NCBI GenBank assembly: GCA_020205615.1
Contig: CM035170.1
Location: 33,480,123-33,544,122, forward strand
DNA length: 64,000 nucleotides
Direction of reading: 5' to 3'
Origin: Panax quinquefolius
Lineage: Eukaryota; Streptophyta; Magnoliopsida; Apiales; Araliaceae
The notes beneath the pieces are model-generated. The model was not told the origin of the DNA and did not search any database. It saw only the letters and a list, made by a program, of their open reading frames with translations. This document shows, piece by piece, positions 23,190-35,545 of this stretch. Made by a program: the position numbers and the translations under genes. Within the stretch, counting starts at the first letter, position 1, and each line of letters starts with the position of its first letter.

Positions 23190-23690
23190 GGGGCTCTTTA
23201 CTTATGGCTTGATATGACAATAATTGACTTTAGTAGTTTGGTTACTTGAATTCGCACAACAAGTTGGTTATGAATATAAAAGCTAACAACCTTACGAAAA
23301 GCATGATGAGTAGTTAACCAATTGATTCCTAAAATCACATCAAAGGCAAATATTTTCAAAAAGATAAGATCGACAGGTAACGTAAAAATGTTTATTTGAA
23401 TCAAACAAGATAAAAAAGTAGTAGCGGTGAACGAAGGCTCCTACTAACGAAGTTTCAACCAATAAGTCAAAGTTTAACTTCTTCGGAGTCAAATTTAAAC
23501 GTTGAACACAACTAGGTGAAATAAAAGAGTGGGTAGAACTGGTATCTAACACGGTATAGACTTCGCAAGAGCTTATGATTAACTTACCCGTGATAATTTT
23601 ATTCAGGTTCCTCGTCACGAGAAAAAAAAAACTCTCTCTTAAACTACCCGGCTTTGGTTTGTGCGGGATGACCTTTGGTGCCTCCATCCT
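23190..23690 (-). pseudogene. pol: Aspartic protease relic of A1
   Basis: A minus-strand frame from 23687 reads GKLIISSCEVYTVLDTSSTH then SFISPSCVQRLNLTP, clearly homologous to the E protease ([19 protein letters not shown]). The catalytic D-T-G has become D-T-S, which should abolish activity. A frame change near 23400 is followed by FDVILGINWLTTHH, the conserved end of the gypsy protease. The domain would cleave Gag-Pol. Nothing homologous to RT follows. Confidence 0.75.
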
Positions 23691-24803
23691 AGTTGAATTT
23701 GTCTTGATGGCGACAAAATCGAGCTAAGTGACCTTCTCTTCCATAATTATAACATGCTTTGGACGGCATGGGCGATTCGGATCGATGTGTCCCTCTCCTC
23801 GCATTTGAAGCATATGATAGGTGGTCTTTCTCCTTCCTTAACAACGGGTCTTTGGTCTTTGACGTCTTTCCATCATTGTTGAATCTCCTTTTCTTGAAAG
23901 GTCCATTCTTATTGCTTTGACCACGATTACCACGAAGTGGTTACCATATCTCGCTTTGTTGATTCCCTCCACGCTTGTTGTCACCGCTCGATGACTACTC
24001 TACTCATTTGGTATTATAATTTTGCATTTGCTCTCTTTTAGTTCGTTGACTCGTTATCGTGCTCCACTAAGCGAGCCCTATTTACAACATCTGAATATAA
24101 ACACGGTTTATGAGAAATAAGATGTTGACGTATCTCGACTTCAAACCTCTTAAAAACATTAGCGCGCCATTTCTCTTCATTATCCACCAAGGGGACGCAA
24201 ATCGTGATAACTCCGCAAATTTTACCTCGTATCATTGCGACACGGTCATATTGTTTTGTTCCAACTTGATAAACTCCACCTCCTTCATGTGGCGAATACT
24301 TTCAAGAAAGTATTTGTCGTTGAACAGCTCCTGGAACTTCTCCCAAGATATCTTCAAGACAAAGAGGTTGAGTACGTTTCTGGAATTCCCACCGAAGAAT
24401 CCGCTCTCCGCCGCAACATAAAGGTGGCAAAAGGAACCTTTTGCTCCTCGGAGCATCCCAAGACATCAAATATCTTGGTAATCTGCTTTATTCATGCTTC
24501 CACCAGAAGTGGTTTTGGCTCTCCCTTAAACTCCGGTGGTCCCAGCTCCTTGAATTGTTTAGCGGTGACCGCTCGAGAGTTTTCCGTGTTTCCACCTACG
24601 TTTTGGATGAAGTCGCTTTTACTTTGATGTTGCATGAATTCTAAAACCTCTTAAACGTCATCGTCGTTAAATCGATTGATCGGTGTTATTGTTTTACGGG
24701 AGGATTATCGCCATCCTGTTGCACATTGTCACGATTATTGATCGTGGAGAATCAACAGTCTCTCTTGTGCTCCATTCTTTATTCTCAACATTCTCGGATG
24801 CCA
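23691..24803 (-). pseudogene. gag: Gag relic of A1
   Basis: It begins at ATG 24803 (MASENVENKEW) and soon meets a stop. Then come KELGPPEFKGEP, KQITKIFDVLGCSEEQKVPF and WEKFQELFNDKYFLESIRHM, which align with E gag (60139-60432). Stops and frame changes interrupt it several times. A CCHC zinc knuckle is barely recognisable around 23740-23820. The product would be the capsid/nucleocapsid of the element particle. The order capsid, knuckle, protease is collinear with E. Confidence 0.75.
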
Positions 24804-24970
24804 TTTTCAAACACCGCCACAAAATAAGGGTTAATTGACATGCAATATATTATCACTATACTCGTGAGCCAATCAAATACAAAATAAACTTAGGTAGGTC
24901 ATACTAGCGAAGGAATTCCCTATCTCTCCCTCCTAGTTCTAGTCTCACATCTTACCCGGGGATCATATCC

Positions 24971-24987
24971 CTAAGCTCGATACCTGT
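24971..24987 (-). promoter_or_regulatory. Primer-binding site of A1
   Basis: On minus, GGTATCGAGCTTAG follows the LTR end (GGCTTCACA) after three bases. It matches the TGGTATCAGAGC-type site used with initiator tRNA-Met with small changes. Confidence 0.7.
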
Positions 24988-27867
24988 TGTGAAGCCCCAA
25001 AATTAGGTATCGTCACCCATCTTGGGTCGCCACTTACATGGTACATAAATTCAAATACAAACTTAATTATACATCCGTAGTGTATCATACGACAATACAT
25101 AAACCGAGAGTTCTAATAGGAATATTGTCATTTAAACAATATCCATACTCAAGGAGTCCTCATTACATTTATTGTCACACTATTTAATGAGAATAGTGAG
25201 GACTACTAATGCTATCTTGAGGACCATCACTCTTTTCCCAGACTCGTCCAAACTATATTCTCATTTCACGAAGAGAACGGTGAAAAGAAAGGTGAGCTCA
25301 ACTAGCCCAATAAGAAATATTATAACTAAGATAATGCGAATAAATTATCAATAGTCTTCAACAATGTTAAAGCGATAAAATACAATAGACAACCGGTTTA
25401 AGCTGCGGCGGAATATCTGATCCATTAAAAGAGTCAAGTAGAAAATAAAAGTCTACTATCTTTTAGGTTTTAAAAGGTTTTCATAAATTTTTATCACTAA
25501 GACTCGGTTTAATGAATAAACCATAATATCTAATCATCCACGTGCCAGGTCAAGGATTTTCATCAAATTATCAATGGTCATGACTATACCGAATCACCCC
25601 TGGTCATAATCATACAAAAACTATCCATCAACTTTCGCATTACTGAGCCACCGAGGACTTTTATCACATCATTTATAACAAGTCATGATTATACCAAATG
25701 ATCCTGGTCATAATCATACTAAGTTCATCTATGCACGTAAGCAAAGATAACATAATATAACATGAGGATGATGACAATGACATAATAATTCAATAAAACA
25801 AGTTCACGAATTAATTTATTCGGGAACTAATAACGTCCAAATTGTCAACATGAAATTGCTTTGTAGAGTAAAATTCAAGAATGATCGGAAGAATATTTCC
25901 ATGAAAGATCTTTGGATGAAACGCAAATATAAAGAATATTCTACTAATTTCATGGAGTATAGAAGTCAAAGTTTTAACCAATTTGGGTATAATAAAGAAT
26001 GGAATAACAAAGGAAATCACCATACATGCGGTGCCATGCAGGCGAGTTATTCAACAGAATAATAATAACGAGAACAGTGTCGGTGAAATTCACCGCAAGC
26101 GAGGATGTTCCAACGAATAATAAAGATGGAACCGGATCCGGTGTAAAAACACAGATAGGATATTCCAACGAGAATGATAAAGGCGGAACCGGTCGGTGTA
26201 AAACACATGAGACGAGGATGTTCCAAATGAATAATAATAAAAAGAGAGAACCAGTCGGTGTAAAACACACAAAGCAGGATGTTCAATGAGAATAATAGAA
26301 GAATGTCACCAAGTATAGGGTAAACCACGATATCTGATTATGTATAGGGTATGTCAGCGTATCAAAGTTATTCAACAAGAATAATAAAGAATGGAATAAC
26401 GGAGGATTTCACCAAGTATAGGGTATCTGGCGTATCTGAGGTTATTCAATGAGAATAATAAAGAATGGAATAACAAAAATTCTCTTCATGAATAAGAAAG
26501 AATAACACCCCTTATGGGTACAACAAATAATACCCCTTACCTTTGAAAGAAACTGGATATAGGAGTAGTAGGGAAGCAGACTTCTCTTCTTCTTTCTCTC
26601 TATAGATTTTCTCTCTATAATTTCTCTCTATAATAATGGCTCTAAAGCTTTGGTGAATTGGTGAGAAATGAAGAAGAATGAGCTTTATTTATAGAAAAGC
26701 GAAAGTGGCTCTTGGTCTTAATGAAGGGTCAAAATGACTCTTGGTAATATCGAAGAGACAACTACTATTTATGAAGGGTAACTCTTGTAGTATCTAGAAG
26801 GACAAGTTACTATTAAAATCTTAAATCAACGATCCTTATTGATTTTACTATTATAATTTCATCCAACGGACTGAAAAATTAGCACATGAATAGTAGCTCG
26901 TGAATAGTAACTCGTGAATAGTAACTCGTGAATAGTAACTCATGAATAGTAACTCCGACACAAAAAGTGTCCCAAATACTCGAGTGAACAATACTAGAGT
27001 GAATAGTAATTTTAGTGAATAGTAACCCGTGAATAGTAACTCGTGAATAGTAATTTCAACAAAAACTACCCCAAATACCCGATTGAACAATATAACCTCC
27101 AGACATCAATTACCATCGAAATAAATGTTTAACACAAATAATTTCAACACAATGGAACTATCAAATTCATCTTTAATCAACACGAACTTATCCATCACTA
27201 ATATCATAACTCAAAATATTTAACAACTAGGTCATTCCCAGGAAAGAGGGGGCTTTCCAATAAGGATTTCTCCCTATTGGCGCGCAATTAGGTGACCAAA
27301 CCTCTCCTTGACAGAACTTCTAGACATTGTAAATATTGTAATTTAATAATGTGAATAACTTTGTCGTCTCAATTATTGATTTAATAAAATAACAAATTAT
27401 GCACATGATACTGTGACAATAATTGAATCAATAATATGAGAGATATGATGCAGCAATTACTGTAGCAATAATGCAGTATAACTGAGTGACTTCTTACGTA
27501 AGCATCAATAATCAATATCGTGTGCTACTATGCAACCACGCGTATTACTGTACTTTTACTACCGGGTAGTTCAACAGTATCAACGGTAAAACCTCCGCCG
27601 TTATTTTCATAAAATATTTTTGTCGTTTTCTAACTACTGACAGTTCTTACATTATGTGGGTCCACCAATGATTGTGTAAATGCATACGAATATTCCCGAC
27701 AAAAAGAATATTCCTGACCAATCGAATATTATATAACAACTTGCATACTTTGCAAAATTTTCAAATACTACCCCCAACTATAACATTATCTCAAATCCAC
27801 ACCTTAATATTCAAAAAAAATATTTCGAGAAATTTAAATCTTTATTTATAAAATCTGGGGTCTCACA
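24988..27867 (-). repeat. A1 5' LTR
   Basis: 2880 bp, from TGTGAAGCCCCAAAATT to CTGGGGTCTCACA, collinear with the 3' LTR. TATA on minus is near 26685, GAATAGTAAC repeats are at 26877-27053, and the U3 hairpin is near 27255. Differences from its partner are mostly short indels at CG- or CAG/CTG-containing spots. Confidence 0.87.
26877..27053 (-). repeat. GAATAGTAAC direct-repeat array in family A LTR
   Basis: About nine copies of GAATAGTAAC or GAATAGTAAT, mostly spaced 15-16 bp by CTCGT or CTCAT. Related arrays occur in every family A LTR: 9820-10175 and 55905-55935 on plus; 19495-19630, 36545-36755, 48515-48705, 52165-52360 and 58285-58480 on minus. They lie downstream of the TATA box, hence in the transcribed leader. 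Confidence 0.75.
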
Positions 27868-28977
27868 TCATGCATAACGTATTAATCATGTATAGCGAAT
27901 ATTTACGCTACTTGATTGGATTATTTATCCAAACAACATAGTTCACCTCAGTCTTATCATAGGATTCCGTATCAAAGCAATTTGGTTCGAGAAATTTCTT
28001 TCAATGAACACTTTAGAGTTTTCATTACATTAGTCTAGCTGAATCGTATAGCATAAACTCATATCAATAATTCAATTCAATCGAATTATTTAGGTGTAGC
28101 CAAACCCCGTTGGCAAATTAAAATTTTTTAAAATATTTTCGAGAATGACGACATGATGCCGCACTGTATTAACAGTCCGTGTGAGGATGCCGTCATTGTA
28201 TGACTTTGTCATAACACATCATACAATAGTGGAACAACGATTTTAGATCAAATTCAGACTAAGTATTCTGTATTTACAACTCCATCAAATTTTTATCATC
28301 TCTCGCACCAAAGATTACGGTGGTACATGAGTGATAAATAAAATAAATTTTGATATTTCAAATCATTTGCGTCTACCTAAAATAAGTAGCATAGACTATA
28401 CTTTAAACCGTTTCAAAAATGATTACGAGTCACATATTTTTTTTTTCAAAAGCACATAGTGCGCATTTAGCTTGATGTCAATATTTCGAAGTCTAGCATA
28501 GCTAGGAGTTTCGAAAAACTTATGTCTCCACTAATAATCATTGGCTTAACAAGCTATCTGTTCCTATTATCCTCAATATTCCATTTACACACAACTATAC
28601 CCAGTTCGTAACACTACACTTATGAGTCTATAAATTGCCACAGTCATATGAGTTTATGAACTTATCCTAGTCTGACCTTTGGCGTCCGTTCGCTGAGGGG
28701 TTCATAAACATTTTATATAACTATGAATCAAGTATGTCACATAATTATGAGTTTTAAGAACTCGTACTTAACCTTATATCCTCTACCTATAACCTATCTA
28801 TCTGTTATACACATGAGAAAGGAATCACCCTCTTAACACGCATATAGCAAATAGCGCGACACAAACATTTCAATGATTATCATTGCCAGAACTAAGTAGT
28901 TTTTACACCAAGTACAATTCCCTACCCATACAAGGAATCATACAACTCAGCTGCCGACATGAATCCTCATTTGAATT
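27868..28977 (-). other. B1 internal region, unassigned
   Basis: Begins with the right copy of the A1 duplication (TCATG) and continues B1 sequence interrupted at 17677. I see no open frame with recognisable protein similarity, no tandem structure and no RNA gene. It is probably untranslated or decayed internal sequence of the family B element. Confidence 0.4.
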
Positions 28978-30881
28978 TGTTAGGTTTGTAATATTCATGA
29001 ACGCAATCAAATTGCAAAAATAAGCGGAAGCGTGTAAAAATCAGAGTTTTAAAATTTTACAAACCATATACCCGGATCACCCTTTATGCACAATTATTAA
29101 TTAAACGAAAATATGAAGGACAAGAATCATACCCTTGAAGATCCGAAGCTTCCTCAGTACAAGTTCACCTCCAATCCTTTTCGCGTTCAACTTGAATCCA
29201 CCGGGTTTGGTTCCTTCCTTTGATCAACATTAGCCACCCAAGTGTTTGGCCTCTAGAGGTGATCCACCAAGGAAAAAGAATTTTCAAGAAGAAGGGGTGG
29301 TTGGCTAAACCCTAGTTTTTCTATCTCTATAGAAAAGGCATACTCTCCCAACTATTGGAATTATTACGTATGTTGTAAAAGTCAACAACCACACCACCCA
29401 TAATAAGACTCCTCTTATTTATAGATGTGGGCAACCCACCTTAACAATTAAGGAATTGGGATTTATTTAATTAATTAAATTCTTTTAATTAATTAAGCTC
29501 CCTAATCTTATTAGGGATAATTAATTAAACTTCTTTAACTAATTTTCCTTCCTAATCCAATTAAGAATAAATGAGAGTACTTATATTAAATTAATTCCTA
29601 AACTCTTTTAGAAATTAAAATAATAATAATTGTAATAATATTAATAAGACTCCTCTTATTAATTTATATTTAATATTTCTAAAATATTAAATAATAAATA
29701 TTAAGCTATTTAATTTATTCTATCACCATAGATTAAATTAAATATACATAACATATATTATTACGATTATGCCATTAACTTCTTAAATAATTATTCTTCC
29801 TTTTATGGTGTGACCCTTTAGGTTCTCCATATTAAACCGGTTGTGAATAAATCAATTAGAACAATTCTAATCTTATTTAAATAAATAAATTAAACAATTA
29901 ATTTATTTAAATAAATAATATTTATTCTACAATAGGGATAAGCCTCCTAGCGATCAACGACTTTCCGGATAATATAGATTTCAACATTAATCATTAAAGA
30001 ACCTTTGAGTAAATAGTTACCGTGACAATTCAATCCTTCCACCATACAATGTCCCAATTAAATATAAGACATGGAATTCATTGTCAAGTCTTATTTTATT
30101 TAATTATATGTATTTCGACTCTTAAATGCACAACTCCAAATAATGCAAATTAGAAACTCCTTTCTAATTTTATTTTGCCTTAAGCCAAGGACTACTTTGG
30201 GTTGTCATTTATCGAATCACATAGGACATTTTCTTCTTTTAATAAAAGTGGTAGATTCTTTATTGATCATACATTATCTCCATGTACAACTTATTATACC
30301 CAAGCATACCCTTTGATATACCCTAAGGGTCTTAAGGAATAAGTCAAAGTATAACTCATCATACACAAGATACTATGATGATCTCAAGTCCAAGGATCAC
30401 TTGTACTACTATCACTACAGAATTCCTATTGATGAGCAAGTAAAACTCCATTAGGTATTCCTTAGCGAGCCAACGTTCGATGAACTTATTCTCTAATAAG
30501 CACCTACATACTTGCTTTAGTGTCTCCACACAAATGATCATGAGATCAATCATCCTCATCCAATGAGCAAGCAACGTATGTACCAATCTATCCGGATTCA
30601 CTAATCCCCAATTTAGTAATCCAACGATTGAGAACTATTTTAGTTTTAAACTTTCTAAGAATTTAGATCTCATTAGAATGATCATCATCATTATTCTAAA
30701 AGCATTGCTTAAAACTATGGGTTTATCACATATTATAAAACAGCATCATGTAGATAATTAAAAGCCTTTAATAAATTAATACTTTTTATTAATAAATGAA
30801 TAAGATTGTTACAAAGTATATGCTTTATCATCAAACATGATTGGCTTGTGTGCATATTACTTTCAGAATTCCCACCTAACA
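28978..30881 (-). mobile_element. Copia-type LTR inside B1
   Basis: Plus-strand ends are TGTTAGGTTTGTAAT and CCCACCTAACA, that is TGTTAGG...CCTAACA, 1904 bp. A TATA box on the minus strand (CTATAAATAAGAG near 29417-29430) and a polypurine tract (GAAAAGGGGG on minus at 30888-30897) next to the right end give minus orientation. The flanks (GAATT left, CTAAC right) do not form a target duplication and no primer-binding site follows the left end. It is therefore more likely the 3' end of a broken element than a clean solo LTR. Assignment to Ty1/copia rests on the termini and overall look only. Confidence 0.5.
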
Positions 30882-31330
30882 CTAACCCCCTTTTCAATAC
30901 GAATTTCATTTAACTCGTATTCATAATCCTTTCCTGAATCTGTACCAATTCACAGTACAACTGACAACCAGCAATCTTGTTGTAAACTTTCCAATCATTA
31001 GATTGATTCTTTTCCCTGCTATCACTTTATCAGATCACGGGGTGATCTCATCGTATATGTTACGATTCATTTCTATATCTTGATCGTTTTGTTTTATGAT
31101 CTTCTATCACTGCACTTTTAGTCTTTTAGACTCTATCTATTTCTCACTACTGTTTTACTTATTATCAGAGTTAGGGAACTCTCAGATATCTTATAACTTC
31201 AGCGAGATTAGTCTTTGAATCTTACTGACCAACTAACTTTCTATTTGAGTTAGTACTTATCCTAATCACTGCGGTTATTAGTCTCGGGTATTCTACATAA
31301 GGTTCATAAACTACATTTCGATATTATTAA
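30882..31330 (-). other. Probable 3' internal fragment of the copia-type element
   Basis: This stretch lies on the polypurine-tract side of the copia-type LTR and runs directly into the family B 5' LTR at 31331, where a B primer-binding site and leader would be expected. No protein is recognisable in any frame. Confidence 0.35.
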
Positions 31331-32051
31331 TGTGAGGGCCCCGAATCCAGGTCCCAAATCACCTCGAATTCGGTTCGATCATTCTATCACTATACAACTA
31401 TTTGTGGAAGATATAAACATAAATTATTTATACAATAACATTACACACTATTCCCCAAGGTCGAGTAACCTTAACTGATACACCATTCATAAACTATCTA
31501 ACATAATACATTATTAACATATATTATACTATTACAAATTAGCTGCACATTTTATCCCAAGCTGAACTTGGCATTATTCTTTTCTTGTATCCAAACGCAT
31601 TCGCCTTATCTGCAATGTTTTATCATGATATAGCAAGAGTGAGCATGAAAGTTGCCCAGCAAGTTTAAATTCAATAATATAACGATATATCATGATTGAA
31701 ATGATTTGAATAATTGGCTGGCTATAATTCAACAATATAATTGTGAACTAGCAGGAACAAAATTTTGACTGAACAAGTATTATACATGAACAAATATATC
31801 TTGACCAAACGGTAATGAAGGTGATCACCTTTCATTACGACTTATACATGCAATATATGAGTACAATTCATGGCAATCAAGAATGATTAACCATAAGCTT
31901 ATCAAGAATGAAACACTCTTAATAGAGTTAAGTAAAACAAACTTACTTACGAAGCAGTTGATTATCGTAACGCATTTTATAACGCCTTATCCAAGACCTA
32001 ATATTAATAATATAGATCTCCAATATTAGAATAATATCATCACAATATAAT

Positions 32052-32095
<44 letters not shown>

Positions 32096-35000
32096 ATATA
32101 CTATGGAATAACCTAAACACATTAACACATAATCTATCGATCTATTCAAAGACATAAAACTTAGCATCAAGTTAGGATTTATTTAAGTCCGAGTTGAAAC
32201 CGACACAATTCTATCATCCCGACAGACTAGTCGGACAATTCTTCGAGTTTAAGTTCAATTAAACTCTGCCTAACGCTTAACAATCAACTTAAATAATTTT
32301 AATATCAGTCGAAATATTTTTCAAAGTCTCGTAATAATTTTTAAGTAATTATTACCATTTATCTTGAATTTTTAATCATTAAACACGTATTTAAATAAAT
32401 TAAATACCACATAATTACTTTATCATTAATATTTATTTATTATCAAATATTAATGAAATACATGTTATAATATTATAATATATTTATAATATCATTAAGT
32501 ATTTTAATACTTTAAAATCACCTTTATATGATTTTTAATCAATTAAATTCATTATCCGATAATTGTTATTAATATTAAAATACTAATATTTTCATGAAAA
32601 AATATCAAAAGTTATATTTTATAACTTCAAATATTTTATAACACTTAAATCATTTTTATATGATTTATAAAACATTAATTCTATTTTTCTATAATTTATT
32701 TAATATGGTTATTAAATAAACTAATTATCATTAATATTAATTAATTAACTAAATTCATCACAAAATATTAAAAGTCACTTAAAATAACTTAAAATATTTT
32801 CTTATACCATAATATTATTTTTATGATTTTTCATTAATTAAAATCATTTTAAATCATTTATTTAATATTATAATTAAATAAATTAAATACCATTATATTC
32901 CAAAAATATTAAATATTTATGAACTATACTCGAAATAATAAAAACTATTTTTCATATTTTAAAATAATTTTTTAGAATTTATTTAGTATTTTTAATAATT
33001 AAAAATCATTTTTATCTATTTTTAATTAATTTCCAGAAAAAAATAATAATAATAAAGCTGTTGCTAAAAGGGCCTATAGCGGCAGGTAACGTCGCATATA
33101 GGTGTTCTTGAGGATGTTCTTGAGCTGCCCAGATCTTCATGTCAGACAACATGGTGGGTCGTTTGACCGGTTCTAATCATATGTTCTAATTAAATTCTGG
33201 ACTGGTAATGATGTTATAGTTATATTACAAGTGTTATACTATGATTATTAAGCAATATCATGGCCATACTACCTCATACTTAGACAATCTAAGCCTCACA
33301 AAAATCTGACAACGCTGTTCTTCATTTCTGGGTTTTCCAGAAAATGAAGAATAGTCAAGGGTACTAGTTTTCGATCCTCATAACCTTTATTATATAATTT
33401 GTTTGGGTGAACTATTGGTTCAATACTGTAGACCACATGTCAGGGTACAACAACATGTCATCAGATCTGACTAACAACAACAAAAAATGAAGATTTGATC
33501 CAGTCAAACTACATGTCAGGGACTTGTTCCTGAAGATTCTTATTTTTCCAGAATCTTCAACAAGGCAGATCGGTCAAGCTAGTTTGACCAAGATTAAAAA
33601 CGATTCTGTTAGGGACTTGAGTGAAATAAAGGCTTAAGCATGTAGTCTTTATGTCCTACTTCAACCATAAAACAACAACCGGACCAAATACATTACCATA
33701 AGCAAGATCCAAGGCATTGAACATCTTGTCAGAAGAAATCTAGAAATCTGGGCTGCCCAGATTTTTGTTTTCGTGAGTGGTCAACGATGTTTGACAGCTT
33801 GTAACTTTTAATCTAGACTTGATCTGGACCTGATTAAAGTTCTAGATCACAGTCCTTACAACATAGAACGGATTCAAAACATCAAACACATAAAATATCA
33901 AACACATAAAGATCTAGGGGGCCTGACATTCAACTGTGAAGCCATTTTTCAACCTTTTTCCAGAATTTTAAAAACTCGATTTTGGAGCATCTAGATGATA
34001 TGGATCCAAGTTTTAGCAATCCAGATCATCAAATGACACTCTCTAACATGACTTATAACAACCAATAACAACATCTAACATCAGATCTAATGATTTCAAA
34101 AATTAGGGTTCTTATACATTTTAGCTTTGATCTCTTGATTCTGACTTTTTGATTCTGTTATAAGCTTGCTATGAACTGATTCTAGCTTTGCATAACACTC
34201 CTTCTCACTCTTAAACCCGAAAGTAGAGAGAGAGAGGCTTGGTAAAAATGAGAGAAATAAAGTGAGATTTCTCTCACTAAATCCATATATATTGTGATTG
34301 TAATGAATTGGCTGGCAATTAAGGCTGATTGCTGTGATTTTTAGGCACATGGAGTAGGTGTAGTTGTTCACCAACCAAATATAGGGCAAGACTTGCAAGT
34401 TAAGCTCAAATAATGCACCCGAGGGTAGTATAGTTATTTTTCATTTAATTTTAATGGCATTTTGGACATTTGATCAAACCCTTAGGGTTTAGGGTTTGGG
34501 TTTGGGTTAGGGTTTGGAAAAACCCTTAGGGTTTAGGGTTTGATTTTCTAGGATTTCAAAAATTAGGTTTTCAAAATTTAGGTTTAAAAAAATAGAAATT
34601 TAATATTTTTAACTTATAATTAGGATTTACTAATTATATTAAAAATTTCTTAATCATAACTTAAATATTGCTAATTAGGATTAATAATTCCTAATTAAAA
34701 TCGCAAATTAAACAATTAGGGTCAAAATGGTCATTAGGGTTTTCAACCCACAAATTAGGGTTTCTAAATAGAAAAATAATTTTTCCTAAATTAGAAATTT
34801 AATTTTGTATTTATATTAGGGTTTTCTAATTACTTGACTTGAAAATTAGAATTAATATATCCTAATTAACATTAAAACTATTAAATTAACACTTAGGTTT
34901 TTCCCTATTTACAAATTAGGGTTTCAAATCCATAATTAGGGTTTCAAATTTGGAATTAGGGTTTTGTAACCAATTTGTTAAGATTAACCCTAATTAATCC

Positions 35001-35425
35001 TATAATTATTTACACTTTCACCATTAAGTTCCCAACTTAGGATTTTATACACCGAATTAGGGTTTCGGATTTCCGAAACTGAATTTAGTGTTCCAGAACC
35101 AGTTTCTAGGATTCCTTATTAATCACTAGGGTTTTCTAACCGAACGTTGACATTCTTAATATATAATTAGGGTTTGTTACAGATATCGTTTATCTGGTCA
35201 ACCCTTGACCCTTAACCACATCATGCACACATATACACAGAACATAAACGCTTATTCCCTAATCCTGAATAATTCACTTAAATCCTTTGCTGAATTTTGA
35301 AATCCTCAAAATTTCTACCTTAAAAATATCAAACTCATACACTAATTTTCTGTCTAGGTTCTAATTTTGAACCTTAAATCAATTAATAAAAATTTTAAAA
35401 ATTTTCAAATTCTCGGGTTGTCACA
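31331..35425 (-). repeat. B1 5' LTR
   Basis: TGTGAGGGCCCCGAATCC to CGGGTTGTCACA, 4095 bp, collinear with 13328-17393. Local differences include an expanded (TA)n tract at 32058-32092. The right flank AATAT (35426-35430) is the target duplication. Confidence 0.88.
32058..32092. repeat. (TA)n microsatellite
   Basis: About 16 TA units in the B1 5' LTR. The homologous place in the other LTR (about 14050-14070) has only a few units. Confidence 0.9.
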
Positions 35426-35430
35426 AATAT

Positions 35431-35545
35431 AACAATTCGAATTTGAATAATAGTAATGAGAATTTACTCGAGGTAAATAATAAACTTGAACAATGATAAC
35501 AAGTAGGGTTAGGAAACTTGCCTCGTGCTTATGCTAAACGATTAC
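35431..35545 (-). repeat. Family D 3' LTR, segment 2 of 3
   Basis: Continues the D LTR after B1 (AACAATTCGAATTTGAATAA). It matches 44182-44290 in the intact copy and ends in ATTAC, the left duplication of the solo family A LTR. Confidence 0.88.

Larger units (their letters stand above)
17678..27867 (-). mobile_element. Family A element A1, gag-protease only, inside B1
   Basis: LTRs at 17678-20446 and 24988-27867 flank an internal region of about 4.5 kb. The TCATG duplication is at 17673-17677 and 27868-27872. On the minus strand the order is 5' LTR, PBS, gag relic, zinc-knuckle remnant, protease relic, an unassigned stretch, an LTR-derived segment with a 58-bp tandem array, polypurine tract and 3' LTR. 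There is no RT, RNase H or integrase. Gag and protease match those of element E, so A1 is a deletion derivative of that family. Confidence 0.87.
13328..35425 (-). mobile_element. Family B LTR retrotransposon B1 (22 kb with nested A1)
   Basis: Two long LTRs (13328-17393, 4066 bp; 31331-35425, 4095 bp) lie in the same orientation. The duplication AATAT is at 13323-13327 and 35426-35430. The uninterrupted target is seen in the other D LTR near 44180, which proves a single insertion. A polypurine tract next to the left LTR gives minus-strand orientation. Of the internal region, about 10.2 kb is element A1; the rest (17394-17677 and 27868-31330) has no recognisable gag or pol and contains a copia-type LTR. 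No clear primer-binding site follows the 5' LTR at 31330. Confidence 0.85.

Noticed and set aside
23340..23450. Host aspartic protease gene
   Set aside because: The motif matches the retrotransposon protease of element E and lies between the gag relic and LTR of A1, with a destroyed active site.
30359..30601. Minus-strand frame of 80 codons in the copia-type LTR
   Set aside because: Located in LTR sequence upstream of the TATA-like box, without recognisable domain or support from another copy.
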